64,000 nt of DNA from Oncomelania hupensis (taxonomy: Eukaryota; Mollusca; Gastropoda; Littorinimorpha; Pomatiopsidae). Shown one piece after another: positions 1 through 9,490 of this stretch. The notes under the pieces are model-generated. The model did not search any database. It was not told the DNA's origin and saw only the letters and a program-made list of their open reading frames with translations. Positions within the stretch are counted from its first letter, which is position 1, and each line of letters opens with the position of its first letter. The translations under genes were made by a program, and so were the position numbers. The stretch is taken from positions 34,297,242 through 34,361,241 of the forward strand of contig CM072523.1 of the NCBI GenBank assembly GCA_036898135.1. The letters are read 5' to 3'.

Positions 1-318
1 TCTACCACTTTCACACCATTGATAAAACGGATGAAGAACTTATAGCCTCAAAATACCTGTTAATACACAGTCCTGAGTCAACCATCCCAAACTGAAAGTT
101 TGCTTGTTGCACACAGACCAAAATGAAAAAGAATAGACTACAAGGAAGTGCTTGAGACCAGCAAAAGTCTATGTTGTAGACACTATTTTGGTCATTCACT
201 GAGTGCTTTCACCGAGTGGTAATCATAGAAAATATGCCAATCAGAATTATGTACATTTCAACACCGACAATCCATGAACATATGTATTAAAAATGAGCTC
301 TACTGGAACATTATACTA

Positions 319-512
319 CCCTATTCACTGATCATTTATGAGGTCTCATGAGTATACATCTTGCCAAGTTTGCTTGTGATAGTTGAAATAGGTTATGAGT
401 TCTTTATTCACTTTAAAGTTTTTGCACAGGCAGACGGCGGACAGACGTACAAAATTGGTTGAGGTCATTTTTGTGACTATTTATGACTCATCTTGCACAG
501 ATTTGCAAAAAT
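319..512 (+). repeat. Dispersed repeat, copy 1 of 2
   Basis: Shares several blocks in the same order with 62268-62472: GAGGTCTCATG, GATAGTTGAAATAGGTTATG, GACGGCGGACAGAC and GCACAGATTTGCAAAAATC. The copies are diverged but collinear over about 200 bp and lie 62 kb apart on the same strand. No coding capacity or terminal repeat is visible, so the element class is unknown. Confidence 0.7.
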
Positions 513-1184
513 CAACACAAAAAAATGTGGGTGACTACATAAGACTTGCATTGCTATGCATGTGACTGTAAGTCAGAAAAAGGAGAGTGACTTTCATTGT
601 TGTAGATGTGCAGCAAGTTCACTCCTTACTGCACTAGTACGCATATAGGTCCTCAAGAGAATGTGTTCTTATATTTATGGGTCTGTGTCCAATTACTACT
701 TATACTGGTTCTTCGATCACAATATCAAAACACAACTGCTTTATTTAGACAACTCATGAAGTCACACATACATATAGGCAGGAACAGCAGTACTGCAAAA
801 ATGCTGGTTGTACTTGTTAATGAGTAATGCTACACCCTGATCATTTAACTTGTAAGTTTTGATCCTGTACAATACCACCCCTCGCTATTTATTAAAAGGT
901 AACACCAAGCATAGCAATATACAATGATATTCCATGTAAAACAAATGCAACCGATATATGTGACACTCTCAAACTAGTCAACTTTGTGAATGTGCAACAA
1001 AGGTATGTTTTAAAGTAAGCATGTGAATAAACTTACAAAACTTCACCAGATATAAAAATAAAAATGAAAAGTAGCAAGGCTAAATACGAAAGCTTCTTTA
1101 AATCTTAGTAAACAATTAAAAGCAAAACCAAATGTTTGTATACAATAAAAATATCGCAAGCGCAAACCTCTGGTTCCAAATGTG

Positions 1185-1275
1185 TTAGTTATTCATTGCT
1201 TATAGCGTCCAGCGGACTGCAAAGAGCCAAATAAGGACCACAAAATCAGGACCATAACTTGGTTGAATTCCAAAT
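1185..1275 (-). mobile_element. LINE 3'-tail fragment
   Basis: Read on the minus strand it contains GGTCCTGAT followed by GTCCGCTGGAC and ends near AATGAATAAC. These blocks recur at 9285-9490, 11395-11460 and 51853-51930, and in a related form at the 3' end of the LINE at 28040-31005. It is a short 5'-truncated copy of that 3' end. Confidence 0.6.
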
Positions 1276-2425
1276 GTGTACTTTAACCTAGTATGAATGG
1301 GGTATCATCTGCAAGAACTCGAAATATTGCTCCACAGCAAAAAAATAATTTAGAAAAAAGAAAAACAAAAGAAAGCTGTTATTTATAACTTGTATTTATC
1401 ACTATCATCCATCGTCCAACAAATGCCAGTCACAATCTCAATTCTAGAAATACATTAAGATAAGCATAAGTCACAAAATCTATCGTCATCGATCAAATAA
1501 ACAGTCACAAACTGTACAAGCTATCAATGAAATACACATCAGTGAAAACATCTTTAACTAGCAATGTAAATAATATACATGTATCGGCCTTAATAACATT
1601 AAACCATTCTCATTTCCTGTCCGAGACCGCACACGGGCCGATTGCTACAACTATTATCACAAGTGCTGGTATAGTTTGGACTGGGGAATTTGTGTCTGCT
1701 TTCTTTTAAATTTGATGAAGACTATGAACACAACTGTAGCCAAAAGCATGGAACACATACTTCGGTACGCCTTATCAGCCTCTAAACACTAAACAGACAT
1801 CGAGTGTGCAACACCCTATCTGCATCGTCCAAGTCTCTGTACATACAGGAGACTTAACTTACAGCTGCACAACACATCCCTGCAATAAGCTTGAGGAGGG
1901 TCCATGCTTCCTATAAACCACGATGATGTTAAACGATGTTCATTGGTAATGCACAGGTCTCTAGCCATTGTCAAATGCTCAGTATGCTTCCTTCCTCCAC
2001 GTACACTCTAAAGAACTCCTGTAATGTGTCGCATGCATGCAAGCTAGAGCTAACACACGCTTGCAAACCTGGAGTCCAAATTCAACAGCGACAAAACGCA
2101 CCAGATTCAGTGAACAAATGCAACCGTCCACATTTGCCTTTGATAAGTCCTGATCAAAAGGCTTACAGTCACATGCAAAAAAAGTCAAACAGTTTGTTGT
2201 GAAGAACATACTGTTACAATATAGTAGCTATCAGCTTGCCCTTGGAACTGCAACTCCTAAATTCTTACCTCAAGCAAGTTTAATCGTACAATGCAATCAC
2301 AGAGATGACAGTCACAGAAGTTGCCTAGTAATCACTGTATTCATTATCACAGGTAGCCATGGCAACAATGATATCCCAAACGAAAAGGTCAAGGTCCACA
2401 GGTACCCGTGGAGATGACGCTGACC

Positions 2426-2530
2426 TCACTGGTACAGACTTTTCATACCCTCTTCCTCAAACTTGGCCCAAGCATCACTCAGCTCCATGAATATAAGCTT
2501 GGCAAGTTCTTCGTGAGGGTCATCGTGAAG
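2426..2530 (-). CDS. Auxilin-like exon 7 (end of J domain, stop)
   Basis: Encodes 34 residues and TGA. Contains [15 protein letters not shown], the last helix region of auxilin/GAK J domains, and ends SLYQ where relatives end close to LY or LF. Acceptor TTGCAG precedes 2530; phase 0 start fits exon 6. Confidence 0.85.
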   Translation of the reverse strand, partial: LHDDPHEELAKLIFMELSDAWAKFEEEGMKSLYQ

Positions 2531-5500
2531 CTGCAACACAATACACATAGCAACAATCATGAAAAGGAACATTATTCAGTGTCAAAATCCAAAAAAGTTA
2601 CAATAATTTTGCTAGTTTTTCTTGAACTTCAAAAGTATCATCGTGTTGCTTTCTATTCTTTTCTCTAGTTTTTTTTCCGGACCACTGCCCCCTCTCACGG
2701 TCTCCCTGAATGTCATTCATAAAACTTTGATAACTTTCTCCTATTCTTCTCTCTGCCACTACCAACATCCTATCATTATCTGATAAAATCACGGTCCCTC
2801 ATTTGACAGCTGGATGTGACCTACCTTGTCAGGGTGAACAGAGAGGACAGCTTTGCGGTAGACCTTTTTGACCTGATCAGCAGAGACTAGGCCATGCATG
2901 CCCACTGGCTTTCAACGCTTTTCTCCGTCCCACAGCACTTTGTCCAACGAGCAAAGCAACGCTCTGATGTTCTGCTCTTTGCCCTGACTCCATTCCAACA
3001 CCTGCAAAGACCAACAGCAATGATTTCCTCTCAAATTTTCCTTTCTTCTTTTGCACAGTGCCATTAGCTGTGTCAGGTCATGCAACAAGGCTAAAAACAA
3101 AGCATGCGGAGTCAGAGGATCTATGAATTGGAAGATTGCATTTAATAGAAGTTTGCAGGTCTGAAATACTTTCAACTCCAGGTCTATCAACCTTTATCTA
3201 TGTATTCACACAAGTTTTTTTTTCTTTTTCTATTCTAGGCGTGTGGGTGCATGACTACATAACCCTTTTGTTTATTTGTCAAATATCATTACACCAATAC
3301 CTTGAGTTTCTCAGGGTCCATGCTTTCTTCCAACTGCTTGCGTCTCATGATGGCAATGGTTTTTGGCTCATCGCTCTTGGATGATGTAGCAAAGTTTGCT
3401 TGGCCCAACAGGTCCTCAAACTGATTTGCCGAAAACCTTTGGTGGAGGGCCTGAATCAACAGCGGAACATGTTCACACACCGAATAAATCTTAAATCAAT
3501 CTTCTCTTTAATCTGTGAACACATTTCTCACTTTTAAGAATACTCGATCAGCATTCTGGAAAATTTTCCACTAAAATAAGATAAGCATACCTACATTATT
3601 CAGGACAAAGGTGTCATCATCATCATCATCATCATCATCATCACCACCACCACCAACCCAACACCCATCCATCAATCCATTCATCATCATCCATGTCAGT
3701 ACATACCAAAGTTCTCCTTGTCCCTCTCTCTGCACGGTCCCCAATAACGCTAGATGCCGTAGGCTTGTGGGGCCCGGGGCTGGAGAATCCAGCCACATTA
3801 TAGTTTGGTTTTGGAGGCTGTGTCTTCTGTTGCTGGGCCTGCTGCCAAGCTGCTGTGATGCCAACAATGTAAAACATTACCAACCTTTCTTCTCTTTTTG
3901 AGATTGATTGATTTCGGACCTCATATATGGCTATTATCCTTTGCACTCAATGTTGCACTTTTTAATTATGCTATCTTCTTGTCCTAAAACTGAGCATGTT
4001 ACATTTTGTGAGAAAATCAACAGATCAGAAATGAAGCAATGTACCCATCAAGATATATCCAAGCAAGCTCAGCTGCCTTTCTTTTTGTTGCTTTGCCATA
4101 CAAGACGTAATAGAACTAAAAAACGTACCTCCCCCTGTGGCAGGTCCCTGGGGCCGTGAGGACGACTGCTGGGGAGTGGTTGGTCGTGGTGCCCCCGTTG
4201 CTTTGAATGAAGTCTTGCCCAAGCCTCCTACCAGAACAATCACACACACACTGAACGTTCAACACATTAATCCAAAGTACGCTGGATCATTCTGTATGTA
4301 AACCATTACATCAACTCAAGCATTTCTTGTATTATTTTATGAAAACGTGTAGAGTCCAGCTGAGTTACTGACTTTTAGAGAGAGAGAGAGGCAGAGAGAG
4401 AGAGAGAGGGATAGGCTTATAAATGGGTAGAAAGAAAGTGTGTAAATGTTATTCTACAAATAGGAGAGAAAGGACACATCTATAAAGTATACTACAATTA
4501 TCTTTCCAAATCAATCTGTACGTATTAGCGCGTTTTTCCTAATGAGACAGCAAAACTAATGGCAAAGTACCGTTTCACATGTGCTCACCAAGATCGGCAA
4601 AGAGGTCTGCCGCTTTAGGTACGGGTCCAGCAAAGCTGCTGGTGCTTTGAGAGGTGCTCATCCCAACACCCCCAGCAGCACCAAATGCCATGTTAATTCC
4701 TGTGCCTGTGCTTGCACTCTGGCACTTGCAGTTTCATGTTTTGCTCTGAGACTATCAATGCATTCCTGTATAACAAAAAATATTGCTCTATTTTAGCAAA
4801 AGTAAATTATGATTCTACAGTGCTATTTTTCCTTGTGAGAATTAGAAATCTTTGTTCCTCATTGTAAAACAAAACAGTATCGTGTTAAATTTTATGTACA
4901 TTATCGAAACAGAATTATTATAAAAATCATTTTTGGAAATCTTTTTGGATATAAAAAAAGTTTGTCTTTATCAGTTCATGTCCCAAAAATTTTTGCTATG
5001 CCCAACATTGCAATCCCTGTAGTTGTGTGAGTTTCAGTAGTACTGTGAAAGTAGCCTACACTACTGTATGTAGTGTATGGCTGAAGTATAATAATAAGTA
5101 TTTGCAATATATACAACATTAACAATTAACACTGTATATTTTCACAGTCATCCCAGGACTGACCTGGCTCACCCAAATAAAAACATAGTTTATCTATGAT
5201 TAAAATTAAATTGTAACGCAAAAGCGCTCTGCTGAAGTGTCATTTACAAAATGACTATATATGGAGAGGCTAAAACTAAAACACAGTGACACTGTTATCG
5301 AGAGGAACTTAACAAATTTTTTTTAAATGATTATTATGTTTGCTGACAGTTTATCATTGTTGTAGGAGTGTAAGTGTACTGTATGTCCTTTTAATTATTT
5401 CTTTGTTAAAATTCTTAATATTTATTCTTAAAACAAAGCATGTTAACTCTTGTCAATTTATTTAGTATAGTATTTTTCATATTGCAAATGCTGTTTAGTT

Positions 5501-6081
5501 TTTTAAGGAAATGCGATTGATTGCAATTAAAAAAATAATCGCTTCACCATTCATTCGAATACAAAACCTTAAATCCATATTATAAATAAAAATACATGTT
5601 TCAAACACAATTAATTATATAATGATGTGGAACCTACAATGTCCAAGGCAAAAATGAACCACTGAGGGTTGATGCTATTCATACGCAAAAAAAAAGAAAA
5701 AAGAGAAAGAGTTCTAGGCCTAATTATTCTATAGGCTAATCTTACTACATTCCACAGAACAAAACATAAGCTACTTTAATGTAATCTGCAACTAAATATA
5801 AAATACTAAATCACTCAAATGCTTGTTCCACAAAAATAATTATTAAGATATCTACACTTCCTGTGGGGCGAATAATATTAATAGGGTAAAGCATGGACAT
5901 GGGTAAAGTGACCCTACTTTCTGTTTGGAACTGTTCCTACTTTCCGTTTTCATTCCTTATCTCAGGGGTACTAACCTAAGTAACGCTCAACATCTCCACA
6001 ATACAGACCTGTAATTGACAACGTATGCCTACATAATTGCTAACATCATGTAAAATAATAATAGCATAATAATAATTAGTA

Positions 6082-6136
<55 letters not shown>

Positions 6137-6984
6137 TAAAATAATAAATTAAAATATTTATTTTATATTACAGAAATAAGTCGGATAAACAAGCAGATCT
6201 ACATGTACATGATCAACAAAAGTAACTAAAATACAATATCATACTCCTAGTTAATGATAACTGATAGTATAAGTATCTGTTGATGATCAACATAATCATA
6301 TTAAAAACAATAAACAGCTAATCTTACATGTTATAGCCTATAATTATACGCCTTTGCTTGTTTTATTTGTGCTCAATATAAAAGTTGAATTTAACAACAA
6401 TAAACCTATAGAATTTAGCTTAATTTAATTTACTAAATAACATTACAAAAGGACACAAGTGGCAGTAGGCAAGTATAATTAGATAGGCCTACGTAACATT
6501 ATTTAAACATGGGCCAAGGTCCAAGGCCACAGCATCATGATGATTAGGCCTATTCACCACTAATTTTCAAAGAAGTTTACAACCCTAGCAATTAGCTTAT
6601 TTTAATTATCTGTTCCCAAAATATGTCCATTAGTCTTGAATATCACCTGCGAACTTAATGAACCCATGTATCTCAGCCCTAAGTAATGATAGCCTAGTAT
6701 TTTGAATTTGAATTTTGATAGAAGACACTGAAGTAAACAACAACTGACAAATTCACTGAAGTACTGAGGTAGCCTACCTGGATTCTGCCCATGAGATTGT
6801 CGTAGGAAGCTGGGTCAAATCTGTCCCTAACCGCAAGGGCCTGTATCTGCCTCCACTCTCTGTAAAAGTTTCCATCTGGGTCGTCTGTTAGACGTCGGCG
6901 GCTAATCCCGTTTACTACGTTTGTCGCTGCTTGAGCGCCATTTTGCAACTGATGTGCGAAACTACAATGCGCTGAGCTGCGCAT
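2426..6984 (-). CDS. Auxilin/GAK-like J-domain co-chaperone, frame disrupted
   Basis: Seven exons on the minus strand: 6778-6984, 4589-4765, 4129-4227, 3707-3852, 3301-3450, 2825-3001 and 2426-2530. Auxilin/GAK proteins bind clathrin through DLF/DLL-type motifs and recruit Hsc70 through a C-terminal J domain to strip clathrin coats. Seen here: a coiled-coil-like exon, Pro/Gln-rich linker exons with DLF and FEDLL, the block [10 protein letters not shown], the J-domain HPD in AVLSVHPDK, and the typical ending FMELSDAW. Splice phases agree from exon 3 onward. No kinase or PTEN-like domain is seen, so this is a short form or the N-terminal exons are foreign or missing. Three blemishes occur: an in-frame TGA at 2912-2914, a frame clash in exon 2, and a start that looks one base short near 6937. 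Recent pseudogene, sequence error and true variant all remain possible. The family call is sure; an intact product is not. Confidence 0.8.
2825..3001 (-). CDS. Auxilin-like exon 6 (J-domain core with in-frame TGA)
   Basis: 177 nt, phase 0 at both ends, acceptor TTTGCAG and donor GTAGGT. The first half reads [16 protein letters not shown] to DGEKR; the second [20 protein letters not shown] to HPDK. Between them codon 30 is TGA (2914-2912) exactly where GAK and auxilin carry Trp in the block W-[KT]-P-V-G-M. One G-to-A change of TGG explains it. Everything else in the exon, including HPD, is intact. Confidence 0.85.
3301..3450 (-). CDS. Auxilin-like exon 5 (clathrin-binding linker)
   Basis: 50 codons, phase 0 at both ends. 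Encodes [12 protein letters not shown] then [15 protein letters not shown] and DPEKLKV, the stretch that precedes the J domain in GAK and auxilin. FEDLL is a clathrin/adaptor-binding type motif. Acceptor GATTCAG at 3453-3451, donor GTATTG. Confidence 0.85.
3614..3660. repeat. (ATC)n/(ACC)n microsatellite
   Basis: Trinucleotide tract in the intron directly after the exon 4 donor of the auxilin-like gene. The poly-Ser and poly-Asp frames across it are repeat artefacts. Confidence 0.9.
3707..3852 (-). CDS. Auxilin-like exon 4 (Pro/Gln-rich linker)
   Basis: 146 nt; takes one base from exon 3 and ends in phase 0. Encodes [20 protein letters not shown] and [10 protein letters not shown], low-complexity linker of the kind found in GAK. 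Donor GTATGT at 3706-3701. An ATC/ACC microsatellite lies just beyond the donor at 3614-3660. Confidence 0.75.
4129..4227 (-). CDS. Auxilin-like exon 3 (linker)
   Basis: 99 nt, phase 1 to phase 1. Encodes [20 protein letters not shown] followed by a Ser/Pro/Gln stretch. Acceptor TTCTGGTAG, donor GTACGT. The phase joins exactly to the distal frame of exon 2 and to exon 4. Confidence 0.7.
4589..4765 (-). CDS. Auxilin-like exon 2 with internal frame clash
   Basis: Strong acceptor (pyrimidine-rich, ending TTATACAG) and donor GTGAGC. From the acceptor in phase 0, matching exon 1, the frame reads [20 protein letters not shown], coiled-coil-like, then runs to a stop. The frame that fits exon 3 reads [12 protein letters not shown] to [10 protein letters not shown], with a DLF motif. 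The two differ by one base and overlap near 4690-4730. Either one base is missing here, or an internal acceptor is used. Confidence 0.6.
4766..6777 (-). other. Intron 1 of the auxilin-like gene
   Basis: 2 kb of AT-rich sequence with no open frame of note and one AAT microsatellite at 6068-6135. I see no exon or recognisable transposon. Confidence 0.55.
6068..6135. repeat. (AAT)n microsatellite
   Basis: About 20 AAT units, interrupted once, within intron 1 of the auxilin-like gene. Confidence 0.95.
6778..6984 (-). CDS. Candidate auxilin-like exon 1
   Basis: Open from an ATG at 6984 to a good donor (CAG|GTAGGC), 69 codons, phase 0 end matching exon 2. Includes [20 protein letters not shown] and [16 protein letters not shown], a non-repetitive composition that looks like true coding. 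I do not recognise this domain; assignment to the auxilin gene rests on strand, position and phase. An out-of-frame ATGGCGCTC at 6941 would enter this frame if one G were added, giving a start M-A-A-Q-A-A. Confidence 0.5.
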
Positions 6985-7003
6985 GTGTGAAAAGATAGAA
7001 TTT

Positions 7004-7475
7004 TAATTCTGGAGTAGAATTTTAATGTTGAAGTAGAATTTTAATTATGGTCCATAATTTTAATTCTATCTTTTGACACTAATAAGCTGTGGAAAAGTGT
7101 ATCAAAAGGCACAATTTTAATTGTGTCACACAATTAAAATTCTATATCACAATTGAAATTATCAAAACCAAAATTATAATTATAAACTAGAATTTCAATT
7201 CTAATATAAAATTGTAATTGTGGGCTTTTGACACTAATAAGCTACGGTGTCAAAAGTCAGAATTAAAATTCTGTTATAGAATTTCAATTCTGCTTTTGAT
7301 AATTTCAATTTTGTTACACAATTTCAATTCTCGAACATAGAATTTTAATTATGGAAAGTAAAATTTTAATTCTGAAACATAGAATTTTAATTATGTAATA
7401 GAATTTTAATTTTGCCAAGACAGAATTAAAATTCTATACTAGAATTAAAATTCTGGGCTTTTGACACTAATAAGC
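7004..7475. repeat. Array of AATT-NN-AATT palindromes with a spaced 18-mer
   Basis: About 20 copies of a 14-base motif of form NNAATTNNAATTNN (AGAATTTTAATTCT, AGAATTTCAATTCT, AGAATTAAAATTCT and variants) occur every 15-25 bp, in both central polarities. Three copies of CTTTTGACACTAATAAGC lie near 7071, 7225 and 7458. The middle one forms a 10-bp inverted repeat with GTGTCAAAAG at 7247-7256. The array ends about 20 bp upstream of the auxilin candidate ATG. Satellite, regulatory array or internally repeated MITE are all possible. Confidence 0.85.
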
Positions 7476-7578
7476 CGTCATAGCAAGGGACATACTTTGG
7501 CCTGCTGCGCAGCGTGTGCCTTGAGTATACTTTCTTTCGATCGTAGCTATGTGCAATGGATGCCCCAACACATATCAG

Positions 7579-7583
7579 TTAGT

Positions 7584-7655
<72 letters not shown>

Positions 7656-7696
7656 GTCGTCGTCGTCGTCGTCGTCATCATCATCATCGTCAACAA
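7579..7696. repeat. (ATC)n/(GTC)n microsatellite
   Basis: Long trinucleotide tract, with a GTC block near 7655-7675. Poly-Ile/poly-Ser frames over it are artefacts. Confidence 0.95.
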
Positions 7697-7739
7697 CTAC
7701 CACCACCAAAAACAGCAATAACATTATTGTCATCTAAAA

Positions 7740-8455
7740 GAAAGGTGTAAATTAGAATTGTCACCTTTGCTGCTTCCTGGCGAATGGCGCGATTTTGACC
7801 CATCCGTTTTTACAAAATCGTCAACCCCAGTTGATTGCACAGAGGTCAGGCTACATTCCACATGTTCTTCTTTTTCTGCACACGGATGTCAAAATAATGT
7901 ACGTTCATGTTATTCAAGATCGGATCAGGTCCAACGAGGTTCATTTCAACTTTTACACCTAGGTTCTGGCTGTTCTTTTGCCTTTTTGGAGAAAGACAAA
8001 AATCCAATATGTTCAAAGATCGCCGAGTCTAGAATTTAAGTCCTTACCCTCTTGAACTCGAACTCTGAACTTTTATTTCTGAACACAAAATAAAACATTA
8101 TAACATAACCAAAAGTCTATATGCCCATGGGTAGGGGGGGTGGGGGGGGGGCGTAGGGTGGAGCGGTGCGTTTTAGCAAAAGAAGGTAAGGTAAGGGTGG
8201 GGTCTACATGGAAACCTGAACGGCATACATTTATTCATCAATCGTACCACAACAGGCAACCACAATGAAGAAAAAACAAAACCACCACAAAACAAAACAG
8301 ACCCACAAACAAAATACAACAAAATACACTTCACAATTCGTTCAAAAAAATATTATACAATGTCAATGTCTCTGTATATATAATAATAACCCTAGTGCTG
8401 ATTTAATATAATATATTTTTCCTAGAGCCGTCCCAGGAGTCGTTTAGGTCATAGA
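7740..8455. other. Intergenic stretch, nothing recognised
   Basis: Contains a G-rich run near 8135-8150 and A/C-rich low complexity at 8255-8340. No gene or repeat family recognised. Confidence 0.5.
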
Positions 8456-8460
8456 CCTAC

Positions 8461-9154
8461 TTAAGGCCCGGCCACACTTGCGTTAAGTCCAGGTCCCCTA
8501 TACGCTCCATGTGTCCGGGGACACAAATCTAATAAAGAAGAAGAAGAAGAAGCGTTAAGTCCGGGGACGTTAATCTGCATACGCTACGCTACGCGTTAAG
8601 CACCCGGCAACCCTTGTGTTACGCATATGAATATGGATAAATACATATTAAGGTCCTTGCGTACTGGCTAACGGAAAAATTTCACAAGGATATCCAATGT
8701 TTGATTTCTTCTGCAAAATTACATAAGCCTGACTTACGAGGACCAATCAGAAGCGAGATTGTGACGTCACTAGTTTAGAGGTCAACCTAAACTCCTCCCA
8801 CACGCTTGATTACGCGCAACTTAATGTGGCCTGCTACACGTACACACGCTTTTGGCAGTCAAAATCACTTGTTGCGTATCGGTCTTAGTAAAGTCGTTTC
8901 ATATTTATAGTCAAATGGTGAAAGAGCACATTACATCGTCAGTAAAAAGTGCCTTGTTGTAGTGAAATTACATATCTACACACCTTCATAAATTCAAACC
9001 GGGCCGCGCCACTACCTCCGACAAGCCGAAAACGTAAGCCAAATGTGGTCACTAACCTCATAAAGTGTGTCCACCCTTCAAATTTCCGGTAAGTGAAAAA
9101 TCTCATAATCTAAATGCATAAGCCGTAAAACGTAAGCCGAATTTGGCCACTACT
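8461..9154. mobile_element. MITE-like element with imperfect TIRs and TTAA flanks
   Basis: The left end reads TTAAGGCCCGGCCACACTTG. The reverse complement of the right end reads TTAAGTAGTGGCCAAATTCG. Both have TTAA followed by GGCCA at the same distance, then the related words CGTTAAG and CGGCTTACG. Internal copies of GTAAGCC occur near 9040 and 9131. About 0.7 kb with no open frame. TTAA suggests a piggyBac-type duplication; a 3-bp TTA/TAA PIF/Harbinger-type reading is also possible. Confidence 0.5.
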
Positions 9155-9284
9155 TAAGCGACCGACTGTCTATTGTTGTGGGAAAAAATGGTGATTGTGT
9201 ATTGTTCGGCTTAGTAATACTAATAGTCAACTTGATCTTACGGTACAAGTACTACAAATGATGTTTGTATTCTATTTTATTTTT

Positions 9285-9490
9285 GTAAACGGGGGTTCGA
9301 TAAATTAGAGTATAGCCTCAGCGTCCCCTGCGTTGGATGTCTTTATTGTAAAGTAAGTAAAGTAAAGTAAACAGCAGATCTTTTATGCGGATCAGGGGTG
9401 AGTCCTCTTTCAGCCAAGTGGTGGTCTTGATTTTGTGGTCCTGATTCGGTTCTTTTCTGTCCGCTGGACCCTGTAAGCAATGAATAACTA
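9285..9490 (+). mobile_element. LINE-tail repeat copy
   Basis: Plus-strand copy of the family at 11395-11620 and 51853-52085 (both minus). Shared blocks are GGGGGTTC, ATAAATTAGAGTATAGCCTC, GATGTCTTTATTGTAAAGT, GCAGATCTTTTATGCGGATC, GGTCCTGATTCGG and GTCCGCTGGACCCTGTAAGC. No coding capacity; it looks like the 3'UTR end of a retroelement. Confidence 0.7.

Larger units (their letters stand above)
1..2425. other. 3' flank of the auxilin-like gene, no gene seen
   Basis: AT-rich sequence without convincing coding potential; the open frames are short and have no recognisable family motif. It lies downstream of the auxilin stop on the minus strand and may hold its 3'UTR. Several minus-strand AATAAA signals (TTTATT on plus, for example near 404, 740 and 887) are present, but I cannot choose between them. 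Two dispersed repeat fragments lie inside and are listed separately. Confidence 0.5.

Noticed and set aside
7461..7737. Poly-Ile and poly-Ser open frames
   Set aside because: They are translations of the ATC/GTC microsatellite. The same applies to frames over the tracts at 3611, 13654, 22345, 25543, 33941, 47355 and 59283.
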